Part shown: in pieces, positions 27,701 through 41,095 of the stretch
Numbering within the stretch: position 1 is the stretch's first letter
How the letters are laid out: every line of letters begins with the position of its first letter
Assembly: GCA_033557835.1 (NCBI GenBank)
Contig: JAWQRO010000074.1
Coordinates: forward strand, 1 to 61,522
Origin: Helochares maculicollis
Taxonomy: Eukaryota > Arthropoda > Insecta > Coleoptera > Hydrophilidae
Reading direction: 5' to 3'
DNA: 61,522 nt
Notes under the pieces: generated by a model
Databases searched by the model: none
What the model saw: only the letters and a program-made list of their open reading frames with translations
What the model was told of the DNA's origin: nothing
Program-made: the position numbers and the translations under genes

Positions 27701-28966
27701 GTTAAGTCTGAGTAACGTTCGTCCTGGTTAAAATGTTTTGGGCTTGAAAATATGTTGGGATGTAGGAAGGTACATCGTGTAGCGATAAAGTAGACCCAAA
27801 GAGGTTGTGCAAAGTACTAGGAATGCTTATGCCTTATGCCTATCAACCAATTTAGCGGGTATGGGTGATTTACATGAAAATGTGCGTACCCATTCTTGAA
27901 TGTCACAATATTGTTGTTAGAACCTTGTTATAAGCTCATTTATCTTAATCTCATGGACTATAAAGTTATAATAATTGAGTATTGGGTAACCAATCTGTAA
28001 AATACACATAATTTATTACGAAAGTCGAGTGATGTTTAAGCAGGCAGTAATGGTCTGCCTGGATTTTTCTGAAAAGGCTGCGTTGGGCAATTACGGCCGC
28101 TATTGAAACGTTGGTATTGTGATCGAATAAATAATATTATATGAAAAGACAAATATCAAACGAGCTTGCAGAATATAAGCCAAACGCATTAATTCAAATG
28201 CCAATACACAGCAGTACCTAATGAGTTGCATAAGAGAGCGTTGAAATCTATTAATCAAATTCCATGCAAATACAATATGCGCCCCATGAATTATTTACCA
28301 ATACGTGTTGACATTTAGAACTTTTTCGCAGTTTTCTAAGGGCCTTTCACTGAATAGTGCATGCAGTGGACTCAAACTGAAAACTTTTATTGTAACTTGC
28401 ACATTTATGCAGCTTTTATCGGCAAGCAGAGTAAGTAAATTTAATTTATTTTTATGAATTATGTAATGAAACTATTAAAATAAATATATACTGTTATATA
28501 TTATATACTTAAAAAACATTTGCTCAATAAAGCTAGGAAAATCAGCATTGGATTGCATCGCAACGACTATTTTCATTGATCGAGGATGGTAAGTATTGCA
28601 CAAAAGCATATTATCCAGTGCGTCAACCCAGCGTAAATTAGTTTTCATCTAACTTGTTTGATTAGAAGTGACCATGGTTTAACTTTAATCCAACTTTTAA
28701 CGTCTGCAAACTACTGAATTGCTAATGAAGCAGCATTTATTTTATCTTTCGTTTTTCGTTTCATTGCTTATGAAAATATTTTCATTATACAGTCGGTCAT
28801 TAAGCTATATACTTTAATATCTTTACATAGCTTTATTTATACGATAGCTAATATTCATTATATTTTTAGACCTATTGCCTTAGCAGGCAATCTTTTTGGT
28901 TGAAATATGAGAAATGGCATCTTGCTAGTAGAAACAGGTCTCTTGTAGTCATTCATATAACTAACT
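24706..28966. other. gene-free stretch
   Basis: AT-rich sequence, rich in TTAATTA-like strings. No exon, RNA gene or transposon was recognised. The minus ORF at 24681-24893 abuts the retrotransposon and shows no domain I can name. Confidence 0.4.
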
Positions 28967-30101
28967 CAGAAACCGTTTAATTCAGAAAAGACTAATAAGC
29001 ACAATTGCAAGTGTTACCTCTTCAAGGGTAATAAATACATATACACGTCAGAATAATATTGAGGGAAATAAGAAAGGAATGTATTTAACTGCGGTTAAAA
29101 CTATAGGTAGAGGAAGATATTAAATAATGTGAGCTAAGATTACTTTGAATCAGATCTTCTATCTTCCAATATATATAAAACTTATCGTTGAAGGATATTT
29201 TTTCTGACACTTTTTAATGCTCTGTTAGGGTTTGCCTTTTTGCCCATTTTCGATAAATGCAGGAAATTAGTTTTATGGCAATAATCAGAAACCATTTAAC
29301 TAAGATAAGACTAATGATAAGCACTATTGCAACTGCAACCCCGTCAAAGGTAATAAATACATGTACACGTCAGTACAATATAGAGGAAAATAAAACTACG
29401 GTTAAATATAAGTAGAGAAAGCTATCAAATAATGTTTACTAAGCTTACTTTGAATTAGATCATCTATCTTTCTATAGATATAAAACATCATTGAAGGTTA
29501 TTTTTTCCGACTCTTTTTATTGCTCTGTTAGCGTTTGTATTTTTGCCCTTTTTCGATAATGCTGGAAATTGGATTTATGGCAATAGTTAGAAACCATTTA
29601 ATTCAGAAAAGACTGCAGCCCCGCCTAGGATAATAAATACATGTACACGTTAGTACAATATCGAGGAAAATAAAACTACGGTTAAATATAGGTAAAGAAA
29701 GCTATCAAATAATGTTAACAAAAATTTCTTTGAATTAGATCTCCTATCTTCCAATATACATAAAAAATCATTGAAGGTTATTTTTGCTGACTCTTTTTAA
29801 TGCTCTGTTTGTCTTGTTGCCAATTCTCGATAAATGCTAGAAATTAATTTATTGCAATAATCAGAAACTGTTTAATGCAGAAAAGACTAATGATAAATGA
29901 AGGGAAGTAAAACTACGGTTAAATATAGGTAGAGAAAGCTATCAAATAATGTTAACGAAAATTTCTTTGAATTAGATCTCCTACCTTCCAATATACATAA
30001 AACTTATCATTGAAGATTATTTTTATCTGACACTTTTTAGTGCTATGTTAGCGTTTGTCTTTTTGCCAATTTTTGATAAATGCTAGAAATTAGTTTTATC
30101 C
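28967..30101. repeat. ~300-bp tandem repeat, about 3.8 copies
   Basis: Four diverged head-to-tail copies begin at about 28967, 29286, 29588 and 29862, each opening with a variant of CAGAAACCATTTAATTCAGA. The spacings of 319, 302 and 274 bp show internal deletions. Shared landmarks per unit are AATAAATACATGTACACGT, the run AAAACTACGGTTAAATATA, a pyrimidine-rich TCTATCTTCCAATATA, and a final segment around TTTTTGCC...CGATAA...GCTAGAAATTAG. No coding potential is seen. It looks like a small old satellite block. Confidence 0.85.
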
Positions 30102-33100
30102 CATACAGTTAAGGCTTAAAAATTCGAATAATGGATATAACATTTTTGTTAAGTCAATTATAGAAAGTGCTTTTTACTTGCCCTTCTATTGCAGCCACCC
30201 TGAAACTGATAAATAAAATGTGACAATTAAAATACATTCAATATATGTTGCTAAATTGTTTGTGTGAATTGAACTTCTACATTGTAGGCACTTAAAATTG
30301 CTGCAAAAATAAAAAAATAATATATAAACTTGAAATACATATAACTGTTCAATGTAACAAGTACTCATATTAGATATTCCAAACACTTCGAAAGAAATGG
30401 TATACTTTGGCTAGCAAGATTCCCAAGAATTGTCTTGACGGTTTTATATGGATTTTTATAGTTTAGTACCCAGAAGACTGTAAAAGATAAAATTAAAATA
30501 TTAATTTAATGACGAGTCAACGTTTGTACTTTTGTAGGATACTACATTTTTACTTGCACAGCAGTATTATTAAATTTCCATTACAAAAGTCTGTAATTTT
30601 AATTAAAAGAGTGGTACTAAAAATAAGATGAATTGAAAATAGTATATCCTGTATATTTAGTGTATAGAATGTGTGTCACATTGTTTTATTGCAATATTAA
30701 ATGCAACTAAAACTGAATTTGATTTTTAAAGAATTGAAACGTCATGTTCGATTATAATATAGCTGCAAATCCTTTAAAGCTTGTATTAAACCCTACATAT
30801 ATGCTCACTAAATGAGTAGCAAATATCATTTCAGTTCAAATATGTCTAAAGGATGTATGGTCTAATTAAGTAGTTTGTAAATTTAATACTTTTTTATGTG
30901 TGCCATAACACTGTATCGTTAGAGCTTTATCTAAAACACTGTCTCAAAATCAACAAATCAGAACTAGTGAAAATCTAACTTTTAGAGCTTCTTCTCGTTT
31001 TAATTAAAATATACAAAATACTGAGTAACGACTAATTAGTTCTCTAAGCAAACATTCTCTAGATAAAGAAAGTTGGACTGAAACACCAAAAAATAATGTC
31101 GCAAAACAAATATTAGAATCCTTCGACAAAATACGATACATATAATCAACATATGTTGGTACATTTTGATTTAAAGGATGATAGAATCTTTATGTATATT
31201 CTAGTATATTTCGATTTGCAGAAGAATTAATTGTCATTGATCAACATTCCACAATGTGTTCTTATTTCCTTCTTGATTATTCATATTAAAACCACTACAA
31301 AGAATTTATAATAGAATGATAAATCTGCATTTAAGTTTTTAACTGCAATGCATTAGAAAAAGAACCAAGCATTTTCAAAACAGGCAGGATATTGGTAAAT
31401 ATAGTATCCCGGCTTGACTTGGATAGAACAGTTAAACAGCTGCAAAGTATCTTCATAAAACAGTATGAAAACATACTTTTTTATTTTAAGTAGTTGCACA
31501 CCCCAATTAGTTTATAAAGAAGTAAATAGGGAAATATTAGTACAAACTCAAATTTTTATTGAAAGTCAAGTTAATTGTCTGAAAATTTAATTTTAGATTT
31601 CTCTTTAGCAGAAAAATGGTGCTAATATGAACTGTTTAGTTGAAGCGATAATTTTAGCGAGATAGCCATCTGCTACAATAATTAGTTTTCTGTAATGAAC
31701 TGCTATGAAATGATTTTGTATTAAACTTTGCGGCATTTTAAACTTTTGTTTTAAATATATAGAACACAATATGAACGAACCAAAAATCTAAATGATATTT
31801 CCAGAAACTTTATACTGATTTTTAAAGATCGTATAAAATTTCCACGGGATAGTGCAGTATAAGCGATGAGTTCGCTTGTCAGAATTGTAAAACTAAATCT
31901 TTGGATAGTCATGTTTTCAAGAACAAAAAGTAAAAATTGGGCATATGTAACAGAGACGTTTCTAATTGCTCTTCTTATTACCCTACAGAAAGTATTGTAA
32001 CCTAGTTTCCAAGGAATTTTATGCTCCTTCATTAGACTGGAAACGAGGTCACACATTAAAGGGTTGTAATAACCATATATTTCAATTAGTAGCAGAAAAG
32101 TGAATCACCTACCTAGTATAAATTAGGTACTAGTATATTTCTACTATACACCAATAAATACGGCATGACCTCTAACTTAGGTACCTAAGTGAGTTGCTGC
32201 ATACTCACAATCAAAAATAAATTGCATTCGTGTGAAACGAACGTAACGATTTGGAAAAAATCTGTTTGAAAATAAAGTGACCTACATAAATTCATTACAG
32301 CTAATCAGCTCGACCTATCTCAATATAATGTAACATAATAAGAGACGTGTATTACACAGATAGCGTGCACTGACTTCTGCCCGGACTTGATACTCGACTG
32401 ATGTGACTGACCTATCGCACACTGCGTGACTGACCTACCTCACTAGCGTCGACCGATTTTAGAACTGAATGCACCGACCCATTTAATCAATTGGGCCCCA
32501 AAATACACAAGATCGAATGTACTGCATCACTTAATCATCCCCTGATAATTTCTTTACTCTTAAGCTACGCCATTCAATTTCCATAACATTCAATAGGCAT
32601 GCCCGTGTCTGAGCCGAGCATCCCTTATGGGCAAGTTTTTGATTACTCGAAAGGGTAGACTGGCCAATGTTTTATATTATTTTTGTAGGGGATTAACTCA
32701 TTCACAAAGGCAGACGGATCTACGAATGCTTTAACCTGACAATGCGAGTGTAGCTAACAGAACTGCAGTGCGACAGTTCTAGCTACGTATTAAAGAATAA
32801 ATTGACTATGTTTCGTATAAGTTTACTACATGTTCGAAGAAGTAAAATTTGTACACGTAGAGAAAACTGAAAATGTCGGCGAGTCGATAATTAAAAGCCC
32901 TATGAATCATTGATGAAAACCTCAACAAGAATTACAATTATTCACCAACCATAAACTAACTTTTCTTGCTGCAAAATTCAAACAAGTTCCCACGATCTTC
33001 TTCGCATTCGGAATAATTGTAACTTATTGCAAAAGTAACAGAGAAATTTCAATTGCGACATTAAAGAGTTTCTATTTGACATTTATAGACTCGTCACATG

Positions 33101-36100
33101 CACACAAGAAGAATAGAAATGAGCCTGTGTAAACGAAATTAAAATTGGATTAATTAAACAAACCATTTTTATGTGTTTCTCTCCAAGAAATTACCATTGC
33201 TGCAAAGTAAGAACTAGCAGCTTATTATGCACGAGCGGCATATTTAGTGCTGGCAGCATATTAAGCACAAGCAACCTATCAACAGCGGCAGCGACTATTT
33301 GGTAAATATATCTTAGATTCATCGAAAGCTAACGAGAAATCCATAACTACATACAACGTACACTAGGTCGGCCTCAATAGGTAAATTGTTAATAAATACA
33401 GACTCAAACCACTTATAGAAAATAAAAGTACTTAGAAATCCATATAATTACAGCGAATAGGAGGAAGATGCGTTTTACAGCTAATTCATCGTATTTTCTT
33501 TCATTACATTTGCAGTAACTACTTCCTTAGAAAATACGCGGAGTAGTTAATATTACGTACAGACCCATTGTTTGCAATAACTTCTAAGAAACAGCGAACG
33601 GGTCCCAGCCCGTCATTTTTTACCACCTTGTAATTAAGTATCGTTGTATAGCGAATAGTCTTCGTCCTGTTATCCTGTTAACAATTCAAATAACTTCCTT
33701 ATGGGTAACCGAAAGAAAATAGTAGCGTCGAAAAACTAATATTAGCAAACCTCTTGAATGCGAAGTTATAATTGTTAATGGGAAAGTCGATTCAAAAACT
33801 AACTCAAGAGCGTAATGCACTTTTCTGAGCGGCCACGGCCGTTATTAATATTGCAGCTCCCCATTTGAATTGTAAATTTCTCACAAGTATTTATGTTATC
33901 ATCTGATGTTGGTTTTATTTTCGTATGCTTGCGCCACTCGTGTCTTTACTTTCTAACATCATTTTTGTATACAGTTATGAAAATACTCGAACGTTTTTAC
34001 TCTCATTCAGTTTGTTGGATATTACTCAGCTTCAGAGCGAAATGTTGAGCCATTGTTGGCCGGCGTTCGTTATTACAATTGTTATCCGACTGTTTATTCA
34101 ACCTTGACTTTGATGGAAACGCTGCTCTTGATGGATTTCTAATCGTACCTGCGCTGCACGATCAATCTCACTTTTCTTTATGGGTGGACCTGTGCCTGTT
34201 TCATAAGTAAATAACTAGGAACAAAAGGTGCAATGCTTATTATCTAAATCACTTTTCTAGCGATTTACTTTCTACATCAATTTCGCATCTAGAATATCTA
34301 TGTCGACGTGCTCTTTGTATTTATCCAGTACCCCACTAAATTTAAAACTCGTTCCTGATCATTTTTAGATTTTTGTAGCTCTGTTTACATTATGTAAAGG
34401 GAAAATTAAGTGCTTTGTTGCGGCATAGGCGCTGCTTTATCTCGATGAATTTTGATAAATCCTTAATTTAAACCAAACAATTCAGTGATTATATTATGCG
34501 AACTTGTCAGTTGAGAACAATCTCTTATATTATAGGCGTTATTGTTAGTAATGCGATTGCAATGCATATTGAATAGTAGTCATATTTGTCAATCTAATTT
34601 TATAGTGCAACTGCATAACTTATTTTCTGTCGTTATCAACAACAATAAACAACCACAAGCATCGGGTGCTATTATTGGAACAATAGCTTGAACTGATTGC
34701 ATTATCATTTCAATACGCAGGCTCATAAAGTTTATATGAGTTAATCCATATATAACACTGAAGAAGAAAACTCTTCGTTCATTTCGTCTTTCTTTTTTGA
34801 GCAAATTGATCTGCCGCGTAGGCAGAAACGATACGACGAGCAAGCACACCGATTTTGCCATTTTCAAAAAGTACGTGATGTCAATAAGAACTAGGTTGTT
34901 CCTCCGTTAAGACCAGAAGGCACACCGTTAATTAAAGCTAAGCTGCGCACTAATGGTGGGAAAACTTATTTTAACGAATTATAGGATAGATATTCATATC
35001 CTCATAGCGAAGATACCAATTATGCAAATAGAACGAAGACGATGCATATTTTATAGTTTTGTCTAGTTTCCACTTATGTCTGTTATTAGATTGTCTTTCA
35101 AACGTGAAGTCGTGAGCTGCAGATCCTTGAACACGGTCAAGAGTAATGCACTAGCAACTGATCCAAAAAGACCGAAAGGTCTCGCAGTTGATAATGAATC
35201 TCTAAGTCCTTTGAACTAGCTAGTTCTAATCAACAAAGGAAGCTATTTACGCTGCACAAAAGGCATGTTTCGTTTAAGAACATCCTGGAGCTAAAATTAC
35301 GCAACAGTAACCGTCGACAAGCTATTACAATGAAAACAAGAGAGGAAGAACGACCCGTTCATTTCTAAAAGAAGTTTTATTGAGATTATGGCTTAGAGAT
35401 TAGTTAGCGCGGCGACTGAAAGTGAAATTATTTGAAGTTGCATTTGAGTATCAAAGTCAAAATTGCTGATGGCCCTGCGATAAACGAGGCAAGATGATGA
35501 CTAGGAATGATCGCGGATGCATTTAAAAGAATCGTGCTCGAAGTTGCTGCATCACCTGTTTTTTGGATGCTATCTCGGAGCCAAAATTTGACGGGTTGCA
35601 TGCGGCGGGCGGCGACTATGAGATACTTTAGCTGCATGGGGCCGGGATTTTATTGCACGGAACTGACAGGAGCTGATTAAAAAGAGTACTTATGAGCTAT
35701 GAAATTAAATGAACAATTTAACAATCGAAGAGATCGTTTTTCTAGATATTGCGTCGGGAGTCGCTGCAGCCATGTATCATTAAACTTATTAACGTTTTGA
35801 AAAGGTGTACTAACGATAACAGATAAGAAAGTGAAAGTGGAAAATTTTTTCGATGCCAAACCGGGGACTAAAGGTCGAGAGCAATGGCAAGTGGATATTA
35901 TTCATTTCTCGTACAAAAGAAAATTGTAGAATAGATTGGCTTTGCTGATACGAAACGGAGCTTTGCGGAATAACCGTTGAAAACGTATTGAATTCAAATG
36001 CAAAGCGGAATTGAATTTATGAATTAGCAATTTTCGTAATTAACATATCTAGGTGTCGTTAGCACAATATTTCTGAGTGTAGGCTAAACTTGCTGACGGA

Positions 36101-37450
36101 GATGAGATATTTAATCGGCTTACATCGCTACTGCACAAAACGATAAAACTTGGAGGTAATTTTTTTGAATATGCACCGCTTCTCGAAGTCTAGTAAACAT
36201 ATCATTAAATACTTTCGCGTTTTGAGATAAGCCCCATCACCTCGCAGATCTCCGCGAAAAACCCACAGAAAAGGAGCAAAAGCAAACAAAAGTGCTGGAC
36301 GTAAGGAGTGTGTGTGCTTTCTCGGAGGTAATTTATCATTCTAGCGGATCGGCAAACTGGCGGAGAACAAGGAATACCAGCCGGCAGATTGATCTCCACT
36401 CCGGCCAGTTAATATCTTGGGGGGCAATCGCCGTTTAGAATAATTTTCCTGTCGAGAACCACAATTACGGCTGAACGATATAATTAAACCGAGTTGCACG
36501 TGTATTCTTACTTTTCTTGGTACTTATATCTTGGCCAATGAATAATTATGCAAAAAACATTTTTATTTTATTATTATTAATATTATATTATATGTATTAA
36601 AACCGTTTTGTTTTCATTATATTTAATGGAATTCTAAAACGTACTTACATAAAATATGTTAGGTCTTATTTTGCTAGACTTGAAAATCTTGACATTGCTT
36701 CAAAGTAATAAGAAAACTGCGATTCAAACATGTGAAGCGATACAATATCATTGCCATATTTTATTATATTATCCGTGTAAGTTTTGGTAATATATTTTAA
36801 TAGTATTATATGATGGATTCATGGTCATGAAACTTTGAAACTTTTTTGTACCAACAATATTATGTAATATAATATAAGCTACTCCCACTATTTATTTTTA
36901 CAAATTATAATACATATAATATTTGCTTATTTAATGTATACTTACATGCAACATTATATATCTAATTATTTGTATACCTTATTATTATATACCTAATCTG
37001 AGCTGACTAAGAACTTATGCTCATACAAATAAATATTGTAGGAAAGCAGTAACTTTCATTGAATAGTAAAAAAAAAATTTTAATGAACTAATGATATTTT
37101 AAAATGTGTTGTGGTGATTAAACTACTAAAAACGTTCTGCCAAGAACTATTTTCCAAAAATTATCTGCTTATTTCACATCAAGTTTTAAAAAAGATGAAA
37201 TAATGCTTTATTCGTCATTAATAAAATGCGACACAAAACTACTGTTTTGATTCTCTCGGCCCAAACTCCTCTTAGATTTCTTTGCTTTTTTCTCGACACT
37301 TTTAGTTCATCTAATTGAATTTCTACCATGATTAAGATATGTCTATAATTTGCAACTTCAGTTAGAGTATAACATATATGAAGCAATTGTTCTTTCATGT
37401 CAATGTACCGATTTGTTGGAAAACTAAAATAAACACTTTACTATCAAATG
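30102..37450. other. gene-free stretch
   Basis: About 7.3 kb without supported exons. 32340-32480 has a short GACTGACCT-type repetition, and 35430-35660 and 36200-36480 are less AT-rich than their surroundings. No family of transposon was recognised. Confidence 0.4.
36541..37030. repeat. AT-rich low-complexity block
   Basis: Dense TATTATATTA-type sequence, including ATTATTATTAATATTATATT near 36572. Low complexity only; no unit of constant length. Confidence 0.6.
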
Positions 37451-38478
37451 CCAGGTGCGCAAGTTTAAAATGTTTTTTATTAAAAATACGCAATTATTTA
37501 AGAACAATAGTAAAACATTTCTTATTCAAAGTATTGGCGCCCGCTTTTTACACATTTTATCCATCTATTGGGCAATTTATGGATAGTATTCCAAAAGATT
37601 TCTTCAATTTTCATTCATATCCATTCATCGAGTCATTTTTGTACATCTTCGAAACTCTTGAAGAGTTGCTCAGCCAGTGCGTGTCCCATCGATGAGAAGA
37701 GGTGCTAATCTGAAGGCACCAGGTCTGGTGAATATGGCGGGTGGGGCAGGAGTTCCCAGCCAAGCAACAAAATTGTTTCTTTGACCACTTTAACTGAACC
37801 CGCAGAAAGGTTGTCATGCTGCAGAATGATTTTGCCGTATCTTCGAGCCCATTCTGATCATTTTTCGATCAATGTGTGGTCCAAATTGATCACTGATGGT
37901 TGTCCTGGTTTATTACGTTTGGGATTCTCAAAATATATCCGTTTTTCATCGCCAGTTACAATCTGATACAAAAAAACCTTTCTTTTGTGGCGTAAAGGCA
38001 GCATTTTGCACACAGTTTTTCGTTTTTCCATCTGACGGTTGTTCAATTTGTGTGAAAGCCATTTTCCAAAATTTTGAATCTTTCCCATGGCTCTCAGGCG
38101 ATCAGAAATTGCTTACCGAGTGATATTCAACTGGTCCGCCATCATTTGTTGTGTCTGTGTATCATCTTCGTTTAATAATTGTTGTAAATCGTCGTCTTCA
38201 AAGTTTTTTGGTCTTCATGTTCTTTGTCAATAACATTGAAATCGCTTTTTTTAAAACGTTGAAACCAGTGTTTACAAATCTTAACAGTTGGAGCAAGATT
38301 ATCGTAAGTCTCTACAAGAATTCGATGACTTTCCTATACTTTTTACTTCTGATTGAACAAGAAAATCATTACATGCCTCAAATGCTCTTTACTTGACTCC
38401 AAATTCGACATTTTTAACATGAAAAAGAAGTATGCTATCTCTTGACAACAAAACGACATTTTATACTTGCGCACCCGG
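37451..38478 (-). mobile_element. mariner family E, copy E2
   Basis: A 1028-bp mariner with the same termini as E1: CCAGGTGCGCAAGTTTAAAA at 37451, inverse at the right end (38447-38478). TA follows at 38479-38480; on the left the dinucleotide is TG, probably mutated. The minus-strand transposase starts at the ATG near 38411 (M-S-N-L). The helix-turn-helix half, V-T-G-D-E-K (first Asp) near 37960, and the Q-H-D-N and L-L-P-H-P-P-Y-S-P-D blocks near 37720-37830 are all readable. The catalytic middle is shortened: the piece between the K-P-G-Q-P block and the Q-H-D-N block is mostly missing. An extra stretch sits near 37620. Several stops and frameshifts make it inactive. Confidence 0.88.
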
Positions 38479-38779
38479 TACAATAATATTTGTTCATAAT
38501 AGAACTATAATTTATAAGTGTCTAGTCGGTAATTTTTTGTTAATTGTGGTTGATAGAAAGTACTGTAATAATATTACAACTTTCAGAAGTCTCTTTAGAA
38601 AGAATCAAAATATTTAAGGTGCTTCAGGCTTCCAGAGGCCAATTGATCATAGTAACGATATAATGTACCAAATCTTTTACTACACAATTTCAGATTTTTA
38701 CAACAGCGAGCATTTGAAGTAAATCTTGAAGTGGTGCTAAAATATTGCGCTAATATAAACTCTTATTAAACTCATATTA

Positions 38780-39515
38780 CCACCAGAAGAAAGTATTTGC
38801 TCTCTTCACGAACTAAAACTGCTATAAACACAAAAGACTCCTGGGCAATTCTGGTCATTAGTTTTGCATTTTTAAAGGTAGAAAACTTTGCAACGCTTTA
38901 ATTCTCCAAGAATTTTAGTAACTTATTTACCAAGTTGTAAGTAGGTTGGATGGAATCGTCACAATTTTCGGACTAAGAAAGGATAATATTCCGTATTTCT
39001 GTATGCTTTTTCTGTTTTCGTCCATTGAATTTGATATTATTTAATATATCATTATATTGGTATATATAAATGGTCAAATAGGACATTCTTCTTGCTATCA
39101 GTTTTACATAAATGATTTGTGAGAAACCAAATCAAGGCCATCCCTTGCTGCTTGTCATGATCTTTTCATGAAAAACAATACCACAATAATGCCTCAGCCA
39201 ACGTATTCACCAGATTTGCCCACTGTGACCTTTTCTAGACGCCAAAACTAAACCAACTCATCAAAGGCAATGGATTTGCCACGGTTGAGGAGATTAAGAC
39301 CGCATCGATGAATGAGCCCTTTAAGCCCATAGAAAGAAACAGAGTTTATCGAAAATTTGAAAAAGCGATGGCACAAGTATATTATGTTACTTTAAAAAGA
39401 ATGAAATAGATGTTGAAGGATAATTAAATATTTTGTCAGAAAATTATAATCGCTGACTTTTTGACCAAACATCATGGTAAAAAAACTTAAAAGAATTGTC
39501 AAAATATGCACTTTT
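38780..39515 (+). repeat. dispersed duplicated segment, copy 1
   Basis: Similar in order to 40371-41020. The shared pieces are GAACTAAAACTGC...AAAGACTC near 38810 (with 40520-40545), TAGTTTTGCATTTTTAAAGG at 38863 (with 40569), the mariner F remnant, and AACTTAAAAGAATTGTCAAA at 39485 (with 40987). It indicates duplication of a mariner-containing block rather than two independent insertions. Confidence 0.6.
38950..39470 (+). mobile_element. mariner family F remnant, copy F1
   Basis: Decayed C-terminal transposase on the plus strand. M-P-Q-P-T-Y-S-P-D-L-P is readable at 39190-39222, followed after a disruption by P-K-L-N-Q-L-I-K-G, F-A-T-V-E-E-I-K-T-A-S and R-K-F-E-K-A. The 3' tail (39415-39470) with ATTTTGTCAGAAAATTATAA and TTTTTGACCAAACAT matches the usual mariner 3' end. 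The N-terminal half is not readable, and the borders are approximate. Confidence 0.65.
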
Positions 39516-40370
39516 ATGGAGTCATTATTCATCTCGACTTTATGAATTGTAATTTCTGTATAAGCATTATCACCTAGAAGTAGATATCTGTATCCCAAAG
39601 CAATGAACCTTCTGCATAAAAAATCGAAATAAATGAATTACAAATTAAGAAAGTTATGATTAGAATAGTAAGAATATAAGTATCCAGCTTTCTGCAAGAA
39701 GACTCCTCTAACAGTAAATCGTTAGTATCTACTATATATAGGTTATACAAGCTACGTGTATGAACCTATCACGTTAACATACTTTCAGCTCGATTTTTAA
39801 CGATTTATTGCCCATTTATATACGGCAATTTATGTTATTGTAGTGGAGACCTATTAGATTATGAAATACACTTCAATTTGAAATATTCCTCCCCTAAGGT
39901 GCATTGTTACGTATTGCATAAGAACCACGCACTTCCATTCATAAGGTAATGTATGGCTCTACCGCCTGTAGGTGTCGCTTATTGATTTCAGCAAGAAAAA
40001 CCTTTCGCATGTGTAAATGGTTTCAATGTTTACAAAATTTGTGCAGCTGGTGTGTACATTCGCTACGCGTATGAATGAAAATTATAATGTTGTTTTTACG
40101 ACATAATTACGACTGTGTAGGTTGAATATAGTTACGTTCCAATAAAATTTCATTCCATGACGAGAAGGTGGCTTTATCACACGCGTTTACGAGCTCATTG
40201 AACCCGTCGCGTCTTGCACCTTGTAAATCAAGCTTGTTCATTAACCGAATGTTCATAACTCAAACGATATGAACTACTGCTTGGTTTGCAGAATCTTGTA
40301 GCCTAAACATTTCGGCGCTCCCCAATCTTAAATTTCTTTATACAACATTAAAATGTTTGCAAAATTGCTT
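39516..40370. other. gene-free stretch
   Basis: Spacer between the two copies of the F-bearing duplicated segment. No exon or repeat is seen. Confidence 0.4.
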
Positions 40371-41095
40371 CAATTTTTATTTTTAGACTACCCACAGTTG
40401 TTTCGCATTCTATTTCTAAAGATTCAATTACATTTTTAAATGGTATAATTACTTTTAGTAAAATTACCACGAAAAGGAAGTACAAATAAACCTTTATGTG
40501 AGTTTTTTTTAGGTCAAGAGCTAAACTTTCTAGAAGCACGATAGACTCTTGAAAGATCTAAGTCAATAGTTTTGCGCCTCTAAAAGTAGAACTTATAAAG
40601 TGGTAATTATATTGGATTAGATTATTTTCAATTGACAGACCAAGAAAGAACTAGATAATATCTCAACATGCTTCCTCTGTCTTCATCCCTTTAAGGCCAA
40701 CAAAATGATGACTTTTAAATCACCTGCTCATACATTCGTGCCTATGGCCAAACCAAGACCATAGTCATGCCTCAGCCATTCTATTTATTGGACTTGTCTC
40801 TCTGAGACTGTTTCCCCAATAACGAAAGAGACTCACAAAACGCACTTATGAGAATTTGTGAAAATACGATGTCTGGAGGGGATTACTTTAAAAAAGATAA
40901 AACAAATCTTGGTGAATAAATAAATATATTTTGAGAAAATTAAAATCATCGATTTGCTAAACAGTCCTCATCATGGCGAAGCAAAGCTTAAAAGCATTGG
41001 CAAAATAATTCTAGGCTTCATTTTTACTTTCAGAGTTTCCCCAGTTTTAGGCATTCTATTTTTAAAGGTTCAGTTACTTTTTTAAATGGTATAAT
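40371..41095 (+). repeat. dispersed duplicated segment, copy 2 plus start of a third
   Basis: 40371-41020 parallels copy 1. After it, 41043-41095 repeats the opening of the unit: ATTCTATTT(T/C)TAAAGGTTCA and TTTTTAAATGGTATAAT occur at both about 40407-40449 and 41052-41092. This suggests a head-to-tail arrangement of a unit of about 640 bp. Confidence 0.55.
40690..40990 (+). mobile_element. mariner family F remnant, copy F2
   Basis: M-P-Q-P-F-Y-L-L-D-L-S at about 40765-40800 parallels the P-Q-P-x-Y-S-P-D-L block of F1. It ends with M-S-G-G-D-Y-F-K-K-D-K-T-N-L-G-E (40868-40918) and then the mariner-like 3' tail. Stops interrupt the frame. No termini were found. Confidence 0.55.

Noticed and set aside
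28868..28893. Hairpin ATTGCCT-TAGC-AGGCAAT
   Set aside because: A 7-bp stem is too short for a microRNA precursor, and no conserved mature sequence was recognised.
32175..32190. Perfect 16-bp palindrome ACTTAGGTACCTAAGT
   Set aside because: About one such palindrome is expected by chance in 61 kb, and nothing around it suggests an operator.
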